In this document: in pieces, positions 32,782 to 41,349 of the stretch
Numbering within the stretch: the first letter of the stretch is position 1
How the letters are laid out: each line of letters starts with the position of its first letter
Assembly: GCF_000502835.1 (NCBI RefSeq)
Contig: NZ_AYVL01000004.1
Span: forward strand, 73,764 to 137,763
Length of the DNA stretch: 64,000 nt
Reading direction: 5' to 3'
Source: Mesorhizobium sp. LSJC280B00
Lineage (GTDB): Bacteria > Pseudomonadota > Alphaproteobacteria > Rhizobiales > Rhizobiaceae
Made by a program: the position numbers and the translations under genes
The notes under the pieces: generated by a model
Database searches by the model: none
What the model was told of the DNA's origin: nothing
The model's input: only the letters and a program-made list of their open reading frames with translations

Positions 32782-35730
32782 CTAATGCGCCTCTTCCCAG
32801 TTGTTGGCGGCGCGGGCGTCGACGTGCAGCGGCACCGACATCGACACCGCCGGCATGGCGGCGTTCTCCATGACGTGGCACACGACCGGGATCGTCGCCT
32901 CGACCTCGGCTTCGACGGTCTCGAAAACCAGCTCGTCATGCACCTGCAGCAGCATGCGGGCAGAAAGCCTGGCTTTTTCCAGCGCCTCGTCCATACGGAT
33001 CATGGCGCGGCGGATGATGTCGGCGGCGGTGCCCTGCAGGCGTGCGTTGATCGAGGCGCGCTCGTTGAACGCCCGGACCGAAGGATTTGACGATCTGATT
33101 TCCGGATAGTGGATGCGGCGGCCGAAAATGGTCTCGACGAAGCCGTGCTCGCGGGCATAGGCCTTGGTCGCATCGATATAGTCGCGGATGCCGGGGAAGC
33201 GCTCGAAATATTTCTTGATGTAGTCGCCGGCTTCCTCGCGCGCGATCGACAGCTGGTTGGCGAGGCCAAAGGCCGAAATGCCGTAGATGATGCCGAAATT
33301 GATCGCCTTGGCACGGCGGCGCACTTCCGAAGGCATGCCCTCGACCGGCACGTTGAACATTTCAGACGCGGTGATGGCGTGGATGTCGGCGCCATCGGCG
33401 AAGGCCTGCTTGAGCTGCGGGATTTCGGCGACGTGGGCCAGCACGCGCAATTCGATCTGGCTGTAGTCGGCGGAAACCAGCTTGTTGCCCTTGTCCGCGA
33501 TGAAGGCCGTCCTGATCTTTCGACCCTCGACGGTGCGCACCGGAATGTTCTGCAGATTGGGATCCGAGGACGACAGCCGCCCGGTCGTCGTCGCGGCAAG
33601 CGCGTAGGAGGTGTGGACGCGCTTGGTGTCGGGATGGATGAAGCCGGGCAGCGCATCGGTATAGGTCGATTTCAGCTTGGTCAGCTGGCGCCAGTCGACG
33701 ATCTTACGCGGCAATTCGTGGCCTTCGGCGGCGAGGTCTTCGAGAAGCTGCGCCGAGGTCGACCACTGGCCGGTCTTGGTTTTTGAACCGCCGGGCAGAC
33801 CCATCCTGCCGAACAGGATGTCGCCGAGCTGTTTTGGCGAGCCGATGTTGATGCGTTCGCCGACCAACTGGTAGATCTCGTCCTCGAGCCGTGCGGCACC
33901 CTGTGCCAGTTCTCCGGAGAGCCGCGACAGGATCTGCCGGTCGACGGAGATGCCGCGCTGCTCCATCCGTGCCAGGACCGGCACCAACGGCCGTTCCAGC
34001 CGTTCATAGACCGAGACCAGGCCCTTGGCGGCAAGCCGTGGCTTCAGCACCTGCCAGAGCCTGAGCGCGACGTCGGCGTGCTCGGCCCCGTAAGCCGTCG
34101 CCTTGCCGAGGTCGGCCTGATCGAGGCCGACGAAGCTTCTTCCCGAACCGGCCAGTTCCTTCAGCGGAATGGTCGCGTGGCCGAGCCATTTATCCGCCAG
34201 CGCCTCCAGGCCATGGCCACCATGAGTGCCGGCCTCAAGCACGTAGGAGATCAGCATGGTGTCGTCATAGGGGCCGATCTCGATGTCGTGACGGCTCATG
34301 ACGACAAGGCGGTATTTCATGTCGTGCACGATCTTGAGGACGGATTTGTCCTCGAGCAGCGGCTTGAGCAACGCCAGCGCGTCGCGGACCGGGATCTGGT
34401 TTTCGACCGCGCCGCCGCCGAGCAGGTCGCCATTGCCGTTTTTATGGGCGAGCGGCACATAGGCGGCATGGCCGGGCGCGACGGCCATGGCAAGGCCGAT
34501 CAGTTCGGCCCGCATCGGATCGGGCGAGGAGGCTTTAACGTCGAAGGCGACGATGCCTCTCTCCATCGCCTCGGCGATCCAGACCTTCAGCGTCGCGGCG
34601 TCGCGGATGCAGGCGTAGGCGCTGGTGTCGATCTTGCGGGCGGTGGCAGCCTCCAGGCGAAGCGCCGAAAGCAGGGATGGGGTGTCGCCTTGCTTGGCTG
34701 CGGCCGGGGCTTCGAGTGCCGCTTCGTCCGACGGCGGTGCGCTCTCGGCGGCCGCGGGCAGGCCAAAACCCATATCCGGGCCATGCGCGGTATCGGCACG
34801 CTCTATGGTGACGGGGGTGGCTGGAACGTCGCCCGCGTCGGTTCCCGTCGCTTCGGCCACGCGGCGGGTCAGCGTCGAGAATTCCATGGTCTTGAGAAAG
34901 CCGATCAGCCTTGGGCCGTCCGGCGCGTGCAACACGAACTCGTCGAGCCCCCCGGTCAGCGGCACGTCGTTCTTCAGCGTCACCAGGTCACGCGAGATGC
35001 GCGCCTTGTCGGCATTGGCGATGATCGATTCGCGCCGCTTGTCCTGCTTGATCTCGCCGGCGCGGGCGAGCAGCGTGTCGAGGTCGCCGAACTGTTCGAG
35101 CAATTGCGCTGCCGTCTTCGGCCCGATGCCGGGCACGCCCGGCACATTGTCGACCGAATCGCCGGTCAGCGCCTGCAGGTCGATCATTTTCTGTGGCGGC
35201 ACGCCCCATTTCTCGATCACCTCGGGAATGCCGATCTGGCGGTCCTTCATCGGGTCGTACATGGCAACCGTTGGGCCGACCAGTTGCATCAGATCCTTGT
35301 CGGAAGAGATGATGGTGGTGTCGGCGCCGGCTTCGCAGGCAAGCCGGCAATAGGTGGCGATCAAATCGTCGGCCTCGTAGCCTTCCGTCTCAAGGCATGG
35401 CAGGTTGAAGGCCCTGGTCGCCTGGCGGATCAGGCCGAATTGCGGGATCAAATCTTCCGGCGGCGCCGAGCGGTTGGCCTTGTATTCGGGGTAGAGGTCG
35501 TTGCGGAAGGTCTTCGACGAATAATCGAAAATCACGGCGAAATGCGTCGGCACGATGCCGACATCGGTGTTGCGGGCGTCCTGCGTCAGCTTCCAGACCA
35601 TGTTGCAGAAGCCGAGCACGGCACTGGTCGGCAGCCCGTCGGACTTGCGGGACAGCGGCGGAAGCGCGTGATAGGCACGGAAGATGTAACCGGAGCCGTC
35701 GACAAGGAAGAGATGATCGCCTTTTTTCAT
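32782..35730 (-). CDS. polA: DNA polymerase I
   Basis: 982-aa repair and Okazaki-maturation polymerase. Residues 1-300 are the 5'-3' exonuclease (FLVDGSGYIFRAYHAL, GDSVDNVPGVPGIGPKTAAQ). Residues about 600-982 are the polymerase, with DYSQIELRVLAH (motif A), RRRAKAINFGIIYGISAFG (motif B) and LLQVHDELVFE (motif C), all intact. The middle 3'-5' exonuclease domain is present but its metal-binding acids are changed: FDVKA (Asp397, Lys399 for the usual Glu), KYR (Arg474 for Asp) and EHADV (His551 for Asp). Proofreading is therefore probably absent. I chose the ATG at 35730 because the domain starts there. Confidence 0.96.
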   Translation of the reverse strand: MKKGDHLFLVDGSGYIFRAYHALPPLSRKSDGLPTSAVLGFCNMVWKLTQDARNTDVGIVPTHFAVIFDYSSKTFRNDLYPEYKANRSAPPEDLIPQFGLIRQATRAFNLPCLETEGYEADDLIATYCRLACEAGADTTIISSDKDLMQLVGPTVAMYDPMKDRQIGIPEVIEKWGVPPQKMIDLQALTGDSVDNVPGVPGIGPKTAAQLLEQFGDLDTLLARAGEIKQDKRRESIIANADKARISRDLVTLKNDVPLTGGLDEFVLHAPDGPRLIGFLKTMEFSTLTRRVAEATGTDAGDVPATPVTIERADTAHGPDMGFGLPAAAESAPPSDEAALEAPAAAKQGDTPSLLSALRLEAATARKIDTSAYACIRDAATLKVWIAEAMERGIVAFDVKASSPDPMRAELIGLAMAVAPGHAAYVPLAHKNGNGDLLGGGAVENQIPVRDALALLKPLLEDKSVLKIVHDMKYRLVVMSRHDIEIGPYDDTMLISYVLEAGTHGGHGLEALADKWLGHATIPLKELAGSGRSFVGLDQADLGKATAYGAEHADVALRLWQVLKPRLAAKGLVSVYERLERPLVPVLARMEQRGISVDRQILSRLSGELAQGAARLEDEIYQLVGERINIGSPKQLGDILFGRMGLPGGSKTKTGQWSTSAQLLEDLAAEGHELPRKIVDWRQLTKLKSTYTDALPGFIHPDTKRVHTSYALAATTTGRLSSSDPNLQNIPVRTVEGRKIRTAFIADKGNKLVSADYSQIELRVLAHVAEIPQLKQAFADGADIHAITASEMFNVPVEGMPSEVRRRAKAINFGIIYGISAFGLANQLSIAREEAGDYIKKYFERFPGIRDYIDATKAYAREHGFVETIFGRRIHYPEIRSSNPSVRAFNERASINARLQGTAADIIRRAMIRMDEALEKARLSARMLLQVHDELVFETVEAEVEATIPVVCHVMENAAMPAVSMSVPLHVDARAANNWEEAH

Positions 35731-35894
35731 GGCACGAGGGATAGCGCGGCGCAGCGCCGCGGTCCATGCCAAAGGCGGCTTCCGCCAAGGGTTCCGGCAA
35801 CACCCTGACAAATGGCGTGCGAGCTTGGCCGGCCCTGCCGGCCTGGCCGGAGCTTTGTTCGCTCACGCCTATGTTACAAAAGTGTAATTTTTGT
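35731..35894. other. polA promoter region
   Basis: Gene-free. It must contain the polA promoter on the minus strand and the start of the candidate sRNA on the plus strand. The inverted repeat TTACA-AAAG-TGTAA lies at about 35874-35887. No promoter boxes could be assigned confidently. Confidence 0.35.
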
Positions 35895-36080
35895 GCCCTT
35901 GAATCGCCACGTTCGCAGACACAGATAAACGCCATCGGCAGTTTTCGCCGAAGTCCGGAGCAAGGCCCGTCCCCCGCCTATCCCGGACACTTGCGGCAGC
36001 CTATCCCCCCCTCTCCGGGCTGCCGCATCGTTTCGAGTAAGGCCGCCGTGGTTCCCCCTCCACCACGGCGGCATTTTTTT
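35895..36080 (+). ncRNA. Candidate trans-acting sRNA upstream of polA (possible alpha-r7/Smr7C homologue)
   Basis: No reading frame explains this stretch. It can fold into successive stems: GTCCGG/CCGGAC (35953-35958 with 35983-35988), GCGGCAGCC/GGCTGCCGC (35993-36001 with 36018-36026) and an 11-bp terminator stem. The loops are C-rich (CCCCCGCC, TCCCCCCCTC, CCCCCTCC), the kind that pairs with Shine-Dalgarno sequences. In Sinorhizobium the sRNA Smr7C lies beside polA, from memory, so synteny suggests the same family. The 5' end is a guess. Confidence 0.6.
36042..36080 (+). terminator. Rho-independent terminator of the candidate sRNA
   Basis: GCCGCCGTGGT (36042-36052) pairs perfectly with ACCACGGCGGC (36062-36072) around TCCCCCTCC, followed by A and seven Ts. 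It stands 100 bp before the M20 peptidase start with no gene upstream on this strand, which is why an sRNA is proposed. Confidence 0.9.
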
Positions 36081-36180
36081 GCCTTTCGACAAGGTCCTGC
36101 CTTGTGGCCTAACGGTCGCGGGCTTTCCGTTTCGCCGTATGGGCTCTAGATTCGCCGCCAGAATCGAAAGGCCCCGCCAG

Positions 36181-37566
36181 ATGTCCGCAGTTTCCCCTGT
36201 TCTCGACCGCCTCGACAAGAACTTCGACCAGAGCCTGGAACGCCTGTTCGGCCTGCTCGGCATCAAGTCGATCTCCACCGATCCGGACTACGCCGCCGAC
36301 TGCCGCAAGGCCGCCGAATGGCTGGTCGCCGAGCTCAAGCTGATCGGCTTCGACGCCAGCGTGCGCGACACGCCGGGGCATCCGATGGTGGTCGCGCATC
36401 ACGACGGGCCGGCGGGCGCGCCGCATCTGCTGTTTTACGGCCATTACGACGTCCAGCCGGTCGATCCGATCGAGCTGTGGGAAAGCGACCCGTTCGCGCC
36501 GGCGGTCAAGGAGATCGAGCCCGGCCACAAGGTGATCACCGGCCGCGGAGCGGCCGACGACAAGGGCCAGCTGATGACCTTCGTCGAGGCCTGCCGCGCG
36601 TGGAAGCAGGTGCATGGCGGATTGCCGTGCCGAATCACAATCCTGTTCGAGGGCGAGGAGGAGTCCGGATCGCCGTCGCTGAAACCGTTTCTCGAGGCGA
36701 ACGCGGATGAGCTCAAGGCCGATTTCGCGCTGGTCTGCGACACCGGCATGTGGGACCGCGATACGCCGTCGATCTGCGTCTCGCTGCGCGGGCTGGTCGG
36801 CGAGGAGATCACGGTGACTGCCGCCGACCGCGACCTGCATTCCGGGCTCTATGGCGGTGCGGCCGCCAATCCGATCCGCATCCTGGCAAAGATCCTGGCC
36901 GACATCCACGATGCGGATGGTCACGTCACCATTCCAGGTTTTTATGACGGCGTCGAGGAAACGCCGTCGCAGATATTGCAGTCGTGGCTGTCGCTCGGCG
37001 AGACGGCCGATACCTTCCTCGGCCCGATTGGCCTGTCGATTCCGTCCGGCGAAAAGGGCCGCTCGGTGCTCGAGCTGACCTGGGCGCGACCGACGGCCGA
37101 GTTCAACGGCATTATCGGCGGCTATACCGGCAAGGGCTTCAAGACGGTGATCGCCGCGCAAGCCTCGGCAAAAGTCTCCTTCCGCTTGGTCCACAAACAG
37201 GATCCGGCAAAAATCCGCGCCGCCTTCCAGGCATTCGCCAGGGAGCGCGTTCCGGCCGACTGCTCGGTCGAATTTCATCCGCATGGCGGCTCGCCGGCGA
37301 TCCAGCTTTCCTACGACTCGCCCTTCCTCGCCAAGGCCAAGCAGGCGCTGTCCGACGAATGGCCGAAGCCGGCGGTGGTGACCGGCAGCGGCGGCTCGAT
37401 CCCGGTGGTCGGCGATTTCCAGACCTATCTCGGCATGGAATCGCTGCTGGTCGGTTTCGGTCTCGACGACGACCGCATCCACTCGCCGAACGAGAAGTAC
37501 GAGATGAGTTCCTTCCACAAGGGCCAGCGCTCCTGGGCGCGCATTCTAGAGGCGCTGACACGCTGA
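36181..37566 (+). CDS. M20/M25/M40 metallopeptidase (dipeptidase, ArgE/DapE superfamily)
   Basis: Zinc-dependent aminoacyl or dipeptide hydrolase, 461 aa. Metal-site motifs are present: LFYGHYDVQPVDP, GRGAADDKGQ with the bridging Asp, and FEGEEESGSPS with the general-base Glu and a ligand. A dimerisation domain of about 150 residues follows and the C-terminal ligand His is in RIHSPNEKYEMS. GAAAGG precedes the ATG at 36181. The substrate is not evident. It is followed by nrnC on the same strand after 103 bp. Confidence 0.92.
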   Translation: MSAVSPVLDRLDKNFDQSLERLFGLLGIKSISTDPDYAADCRKAAEWLVAELKLIGFDASVRDTPGHPMVVAHHDGPAGAPHLLFYGHYDVQPVDPIELWESDPFAPAVKEIEPGHKVITGRGAADDKGQLMTFVEACRAWKQVHGGLPCRITILFEGEEESGSPSLKPFLEANADELKADFALVCDTGMWDRDTPSICVSLRGLVGEEITVTAADRDLHSGLYGGAAANPIRILAKILADIHDADGHVTIPGFYDGVEETPSQILQSWLSLGETADTFLGPIGLSIPSGEKGRSVLELTWARPTAEFNGIIGGYTGKGFKTVIAAQASAKVSFRLVHKQDPAKIRAAFQAFARERVPADCSVEFHPHGGSPAIQLSYDSPFLAKAKQALSDEWPKPAVVTGSGGSIPVVGDFQTYLGMESLLVGFGLDDDRIHSPNEKYEMSSFHKGQRSWARILEALTR

Positions 37567-37669
37567 AATTGCGCCAGACTCAAGTTTTTGTTGATTTTTC
37601 GCCGGATCGCGGCAAGGACGGGCACGGTCCGTCGCGCATCGCTGCACGGGGCCGCGACCGGAGAAGACG

Positions 37670-38290
37670 ATGAGCGACATACGTTTCCACAAAAACGATC
37701 TGCCCGGCCTGCTGCATTACGATGTCGGGGCGGTCGCCATCGACACCGAGACGCTGGGGCTGAACCCGCATCGCGACCGGCTCTGCGTCGTGCAGATCTC
37801 GCCGGGCGATGGCTCGGCCGACGTCATCCAGATCGCGCCCGGCCAGAAGAAGGCGCCGAACCTCGTCAGCCTGCTGAAGAACCGCAGCATCACCAAGCTG
37901 TTCCATTACGGCCGCTTCGATCTCGCCGTGCTCTACAACGCTTTCGGCGTCATGCCGGAGCCGGTGTTCTGCACCAAGATCGCGTCGCGGCTGACGCGCA
38001 CCTACACCGACCGGCACGGGCTGAAGGACATCTGCTTCGAGCTCCTCGGCGTCGGCCTGTCGAAGGCGCAGCAATCATCGGACTGGGCCGCCGAGACGCT
38101 GTCGCCCGAGCAACTCGAATATGCCGCCTCCGACGTGCTCTATTTGCACCGGCTGCGCGACGTACTGAGCGCGCGTCTGGCGCGCGACAACCGGACCAGG
38201 GAGGCCGATGCCTGCTTCCGCTTCCTGCCGACGCGTGCGAAACTCGACCTGATGGGCTGGGATGAGGAGGATATCTTCGCCCACAGCTAA
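37670..38290 (+). CDS. nrnC: Nano-RNase C / short ribonuclease D (DEDDy exonuclease)
   Basis: 206-aa exonuclease that degrades dinucleotides and very short RNAs, replacing Orn in alphaproteobacteria. The DEDDy residues are visible: AIDTETLGL (Asp, Glu), HYGRFDLAVL (Asp) and YAASDVLYL (Tyr, Asp). It lacks the HRDC domain of full RNase D, and its length matches NrnC from Bartonella and Brucella. GGAGAAG precedes the ATG. Confidence 0.9.
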   Translation: MSDIRFHKNDLPGLLHYDVGAVAIDTETLGLNPHRDRLCVVQISPGDGSADVIQIAPGQKKAPNLVSLLKNRSITKLFHYGRFDLAVLYNAFGVMPEPVFCTKIASRLTRTYTDRHGLKDICFELLGVGLSKAQQSSDWAAETLSPEQLEYAASDVLYLHRLRDVLSARLARDNRTREADACFRFLPTRAKLDLMGWDEEDIFAHS

Positions 38291-38450
38291 TGGCCTTCAT
38301 GATAATTCTACTCCGGCGGCCATCTGGCGCAGTTTTCTCCGCTTCCGGTGCTCACGGACCCAAATGTCCGCTGCGCTCCGGTTCTCGAAAACCACGCCAT
38401 ATGTCTCGCCGGAGCGAATTCTCCTAAAGGCCATCGGCCAGGAACCGGAC

Positions 38451-38465
38451 GCTTGTCCCTGCGTT
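38451..38465 (+). promoter_or_regulatory. EcfG-type general stress promoter for the 85-aa protein gene
   Basis: GGAAC at 38451-38455 (-35) is separated by 16 bp from CGTT (-10) at 38472-38475 on a loose count; the closest exact CGTT ends at 38465, giving a short spacer. On direct reading the sequence is GGAAC, CGGACGCTTG, TCCCTG, CGTT, which gives 16 bp between the elements. The gene start lies about 22 bp after the -10 element. Confidence 0.55.
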
Positions 38466-38486
38466 CCGTTCGCTTCACCGGGAGAA

Positions 38487-38744
38487 ATGAAAATGGCTGC
38501 CCGAAAATCAATCGAAACGGCACCGAGGGACGGCTCCAAGGTCACCGTCTACTGGCAGGACAGCGACGGCGTGATGAACGAGAGCATCGCGCAATACCGT
38601 TCGCTCGACCGGCTGAAGGCGGCCGGCGGCGACTGGGACGAAAGCGACGCCGGCTGGTGGGCCTATACCGACGGCCATACGCAAAGGAAGATCGAGCCGA
38701 TCAGCTGGCGCCCGGCCTCCGACGATGCGGATGCCGACGACTGA
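38487..38744 (+). CDS. Small protein of unknown function under a stress-type promoter
   Basis: 85 aa, acidic, soluble, rich in Trp and Asp (SDAGWWAYTDGHTQRKIEPI; C-terminus DDADADD). No signal peptide. I do not recognise a named family. GGGAG stands close to the ATG at 38487; the second ATG, two codons on, has better spacing. A GGAAC...CGTT pair just upstream suggests EcfG control. The codon pattern is host-like. Confidence 0.7.
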   Translation: MKMAARKSIETAPRDGSKVTVYWQDSDGVMNESIAQYRSLDRLKAAGGDWDESDAGWWAYTDGHTQRKIEPISWRPASDDADADD

Positions 38745-38800
38745 GGGTTGTCGCAACCGCCGAACTGAAGTGATTATTCTGAGGCAAAGCATATTTTGTT

Positions 38801-38829
38801 CTTGCTTTGTGCCGGCAGCTATGCTACTA
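38801..38829 (+). promoter_or_regulatory. Promoter of the candidate 48-nt RNA
   Basis: CTTGCT (38801-38806) and CTACTA (38824-38829) are 17 bp apart, close to the alphaproteobacterial sigma-70 consensus CTTGAC-N17-CTATAT. The following transcript would end at the terminator 30-50 bp downstream. Confidence 0.5.
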
Positions 38830-38835
38830 ATTTCG

Positions 38836-38883
38836 CTATGGTGCTCATTGGCTCCAACGACCCGCCCGCCGAGGCGGGTTTTT
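38836..38883 (+). ncRNA. Candidate short RNA between an sRNA-type promoter and a terminator
   Basis: A promoter-like pair is followed within about 55 bp by a strong intrinsic terminator, with no reading frame between. The predicted transcript is about 48 nt and begins near TTTCGCTATGG. It could be an sRNA, or the promoter may be fortuitous and the terminator may serve the upstream gene. No family was recognised. Confidence 0.4.
38860..38883 (+). terminator. Rho-independent terminator
   Basis: ACCCGCC (38860-38866) pairs with GGCGGGT (38873-38879) around CGCCGA and is followed by a run of Ts. It ends either the 85-aa protein message or the candidate short RNA. Confidence 0.8.
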
Positions 38884-39014
38884 CATTTCCGGCTTTGGCG
38901 CTGTCGCGGGCCGCAGCCATTCGGCAAGCGACTGCATACAGTTTGCTTCGATTTTTCCCGACTTAACCCGCCTTTAAACCGCCGCATCTAGTCTTCAACC
39001 CCAACGCCATAGGC

Positions 39015-41288
39015 ATGGGGAAGACAGCACAGCGCATGGCGAACCGGAAAGACAGCCGCATCGAGCCCAGCTTCGAGGCATCGCCGGGGGCGAGATCCTC
39101 GGCCGGTTTTTCGGTAAGCGAGGAGGACCGCGTCGTGCCGAGCAACCGAAAAGCCGCTGCAAAGCGCAAATCTTCCAAGGCCAAGCCGCCGCGCGGCGGG
39201 CGCGGCAAAAGCCGGCGCGGCGTGTTCGGCGTGCTTGCCCGGCTGTTCTACTGGTGCTTCGTGCTGGCCATCTGGGGCGGCATCGCCACTGCCGGCATCG
39301 TCGTCTATTACGGCGCGAAAATGCCGGCGGCCACCACCTGGGCCATTCCCGACCGCGCCCCCAACATCAAGATCGTCTCGGTCGACGGCCAGCTGCTTGG
39401 CAATCGCGGCATGAGCGGCGGCGAGGCCGTCGGCCTGCACGAAATGTCGCCCTATATTCCCGAGGCCGTCATCGCCATCGAAGACCGCCGTTTCTATTCG
39501 CATTTCGGCATCGATCCGATCGGCCTTTCCCGGGCCATGGTGACTAATGTGCTCGGCGGGCATTTTTCGCAGGGCGGCTCGACGCTGACCCAGCAGCTGG
39601 CCAAGAACCTGTTCCTGACGCCGGACCGCACGCTGGAACGCAAGGTGCAGGAAGTGCTGCTGGCGCTGTGGCTGGAGCACAAGCATACGAAGGACCAGAT
39701 CCTCGAAATGTACCTCAACCGGGTTTATTTCGGCTCTGGCGCCTATGGTGTCGAAGCGGCCTCGCGCCGCTATTTCGGCAAGAGCGCGCGCGACGTCACG
39801 CTGTCGGAGGCCGCACTCCTCGCCGGCCTGCTCAAGGCGCCGTCGCGGCTGTCGCCGGCGCGCGACCCGAAGGCGGCCGAGCAGCGCTCGCAGCTGGTGC
39901 TCGCCGCGATGCGCGACGAGGGCAAGATCAGCGCCAAGGAGCAGACAACGGCGATGAGCGCGCCGGCGACACGCGCGCCGTCCTACTGGACCGGCTCGGA
40001 AAACTACGTCGCCGATACGATCATGGAAGAACTGCCCGACCTGATCGGCGACGTGCGCCGCGATATCGTCGTCGACACGACCGTCGATCTGACGCTGCAG
40101 AAGCTCGCCGAGCAATCGATCCGCCGGCTGATCGACCAGAGCGGCAAAAAACTCAATGTCAGTCAGGGCGCGCTGGTGTCGATCGACAATTCCGGCGCGG
40201 TGCGCGCGATGGTCGGCGGTTACGACTATTCGACCAGCCAGTTCGACCGCGCCTCGGAAGCGCGCCGGCAGCCGGGCTCGGCGTTCAAGCCGTTCGTCTA
40301 TATGGCGGCGCTGGAATCCGGCCGCACGCCCGACAGCGTGCGCAACGACGCGCCAATCAAGATCGGCAACTGGACGCCCGACAATTACGGCGGCAAATAT
40401 TTCGGCAAGGTGACGCTGGCGACGGCGCTGGCAAAATCGCTGAACTCGGTTGCCGCGCAGCTGACCATGGAAGTCGGGCCGAACGCGGTGGTCGAGGCGG
40501 CGCACCGCATGGGCATTCAGTCCGAGCTGACGGCCAACACCTCGATCGCGCTGGGCACCTCGGAAGTGACGCCGCTGGAACTGACCTCGGCCTATGTTCC
40601 CTTCGCCAATGGCGGTTATAAGCCCGACATTCATTTCATCCGCCGGGTCACGACGAGCGACGGCAAGGTGCTCTACGAAAACAATGGCGGCGGTGCGCCG
40701 CGCGTCGTCAAGCCCGATGTCGTCGGTATGATGAACTCGATGATGACCGGCACGGTCGAGATCGGCACGGCCAGGAAGGCGGCGTTCGCCTGGCCGGCGG
40801 CCGGCAAGACCGGCACCAGCCAGAACTCGCGCGACGCCTGGTTCATCGGCTATACCGCCAATCTGACCACCGGCGTCTGGTTCGGCAACGATGACGGCAG
40901 CGCGATGAAGAAGGTCACCGGCGGCGCACTGCCGGCGCAGGCCTGGCACGAGTTCATGGTCGCCGCGCATGAGGGCGTGCCGGTGCGGCCGCTGCCCGGA
41001 ACCTGGAAGTCGACGCCGCCCGACACCATCGTCCCGGACGACATACCGTCCGACACGGCGCCGCCGGCGCCGGTCGCTTCCGTTGGCCAATCGGCGCCGC
41101 CTGCGGCAGCTACCCAGTCGGCTTCGCGTCCCGTGCGTCCTGCCGAGACGGTCGATGCCGGCGGCCTGGCCATGCCGGGCGTCGACGGCACCACCGGATC
41201 GATCAAGCACCCGGTGCCGCCCGGCAATGTCGGCGGCCCGGTCAAGAAGCGGCAGACGTCGATCCTGGACATCCTGACAGGCGGCTGA
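39015..41288 (+). CDS. Class A penicillin-binding protein (bifunctional glycosyltransferase/transpeptidase)
   Basis: 757-aa inner-membrane peptidoglycan synthase. A basic N-terminal tail of about 70 residues precedes one transmembrane segment (LFYWCFVLAIWGGIATAGIV). The glycosyltransferase 51 domain shows EDRRFYSHFGIDPIG and GGSTLTQQLAKNLF. The transpeptidase has the SxxK box in GSAFKPFVYM, SxN in AKSLNSVA and GKTGTSQNSRDAW. A Pro/Ala-rich C-terminal tail ends SILDILTGG. It is shorter than E. coli PBP1a and PBP1b and lacks the OB insert of PBP1a, so it belongs to the PBP1b/1c-like short branch. An ATG at 39036 is an alternative start. Confidence 0.95.
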   Translation: MGKTAQRMANRKDSRIEPSFEASPGARSSAGFSVSEEDRVVPSNRKAAAKRKSSKAKPPRGGRGKSRRGVFGVLARLFYWCFVLAIWGGIATAGIVVYYGAKMPAATTWAIPDRAPNIKIVSVDGQLLGNRGMSGGEAVGLHEMSPYIPEAVIAIEDRRFYSHFGIDPIGLSRAMVTNVLGGHFSQGGSTLTQQLAKNLFLTPDRTLERKVQEVLLALWLEHKHTKDQILEMYLNRVYFGSGAYGVEAASRRYFGKSARDVTLSEAALLAGLLKAPSRLSPARDPKAAEQRSQLVLAAMRDEGKISAKEQTTAMSAPATRAPSYWTGSENYVADTIMEELPDLIGDVRRDIVVDTTVDLTLQKLAEQSIRRLIDQSGKKLNVSQGALVSIDNSGAVRAMVGGYDYSTSQFDRASEARRQPGSAFKPFVYMAALESGRTPDSVRNDAPIKIGNWTPDNYGGKYFGKVTLATALAKSLNSVAAQLTMEVGPNAVVEAAHRMGIQSELTANTSIALGTSEVTPLELTSAYVPFANGGYKPDIHFIRRVTTSDGKVLYENNGGGAPRVVKPDVVGMMNSMMTGTVEIGTARKAAFAWPAAGKTGTSQNSRDAWFIGYTANLTTGVWFGNDDGSAMKKVTGGALPAQAWHEFMVAAHEGVPVRPLPGTWKSTPPDTIVPDDIPSDTAPPAPVASVGQSAPPAAATQSASRPVRPAETVDAGGLAMPGVDGTTGSIKHPVPPGNVGGPVKKRQTSILDILTGG

Positions 41289-41349
41289 ACAACAGGCCCC
41301 CTCGCCACCGCTGCCGCGTTCCGCTACATCTCCCGTTTGGAGACCGCGA

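Noticed and set aside
34078..35808. 576-codon plus-strand frame opposite the polA 5' half
   Set aside because: Antisense shadow of the exonuclease domains.
38297..38545. Minus-strand small frame of 82 codons over the 85-aa gene start
   Set aside because: Opposite a gene with a ribosome site and a stress-type promoter; no independent support.
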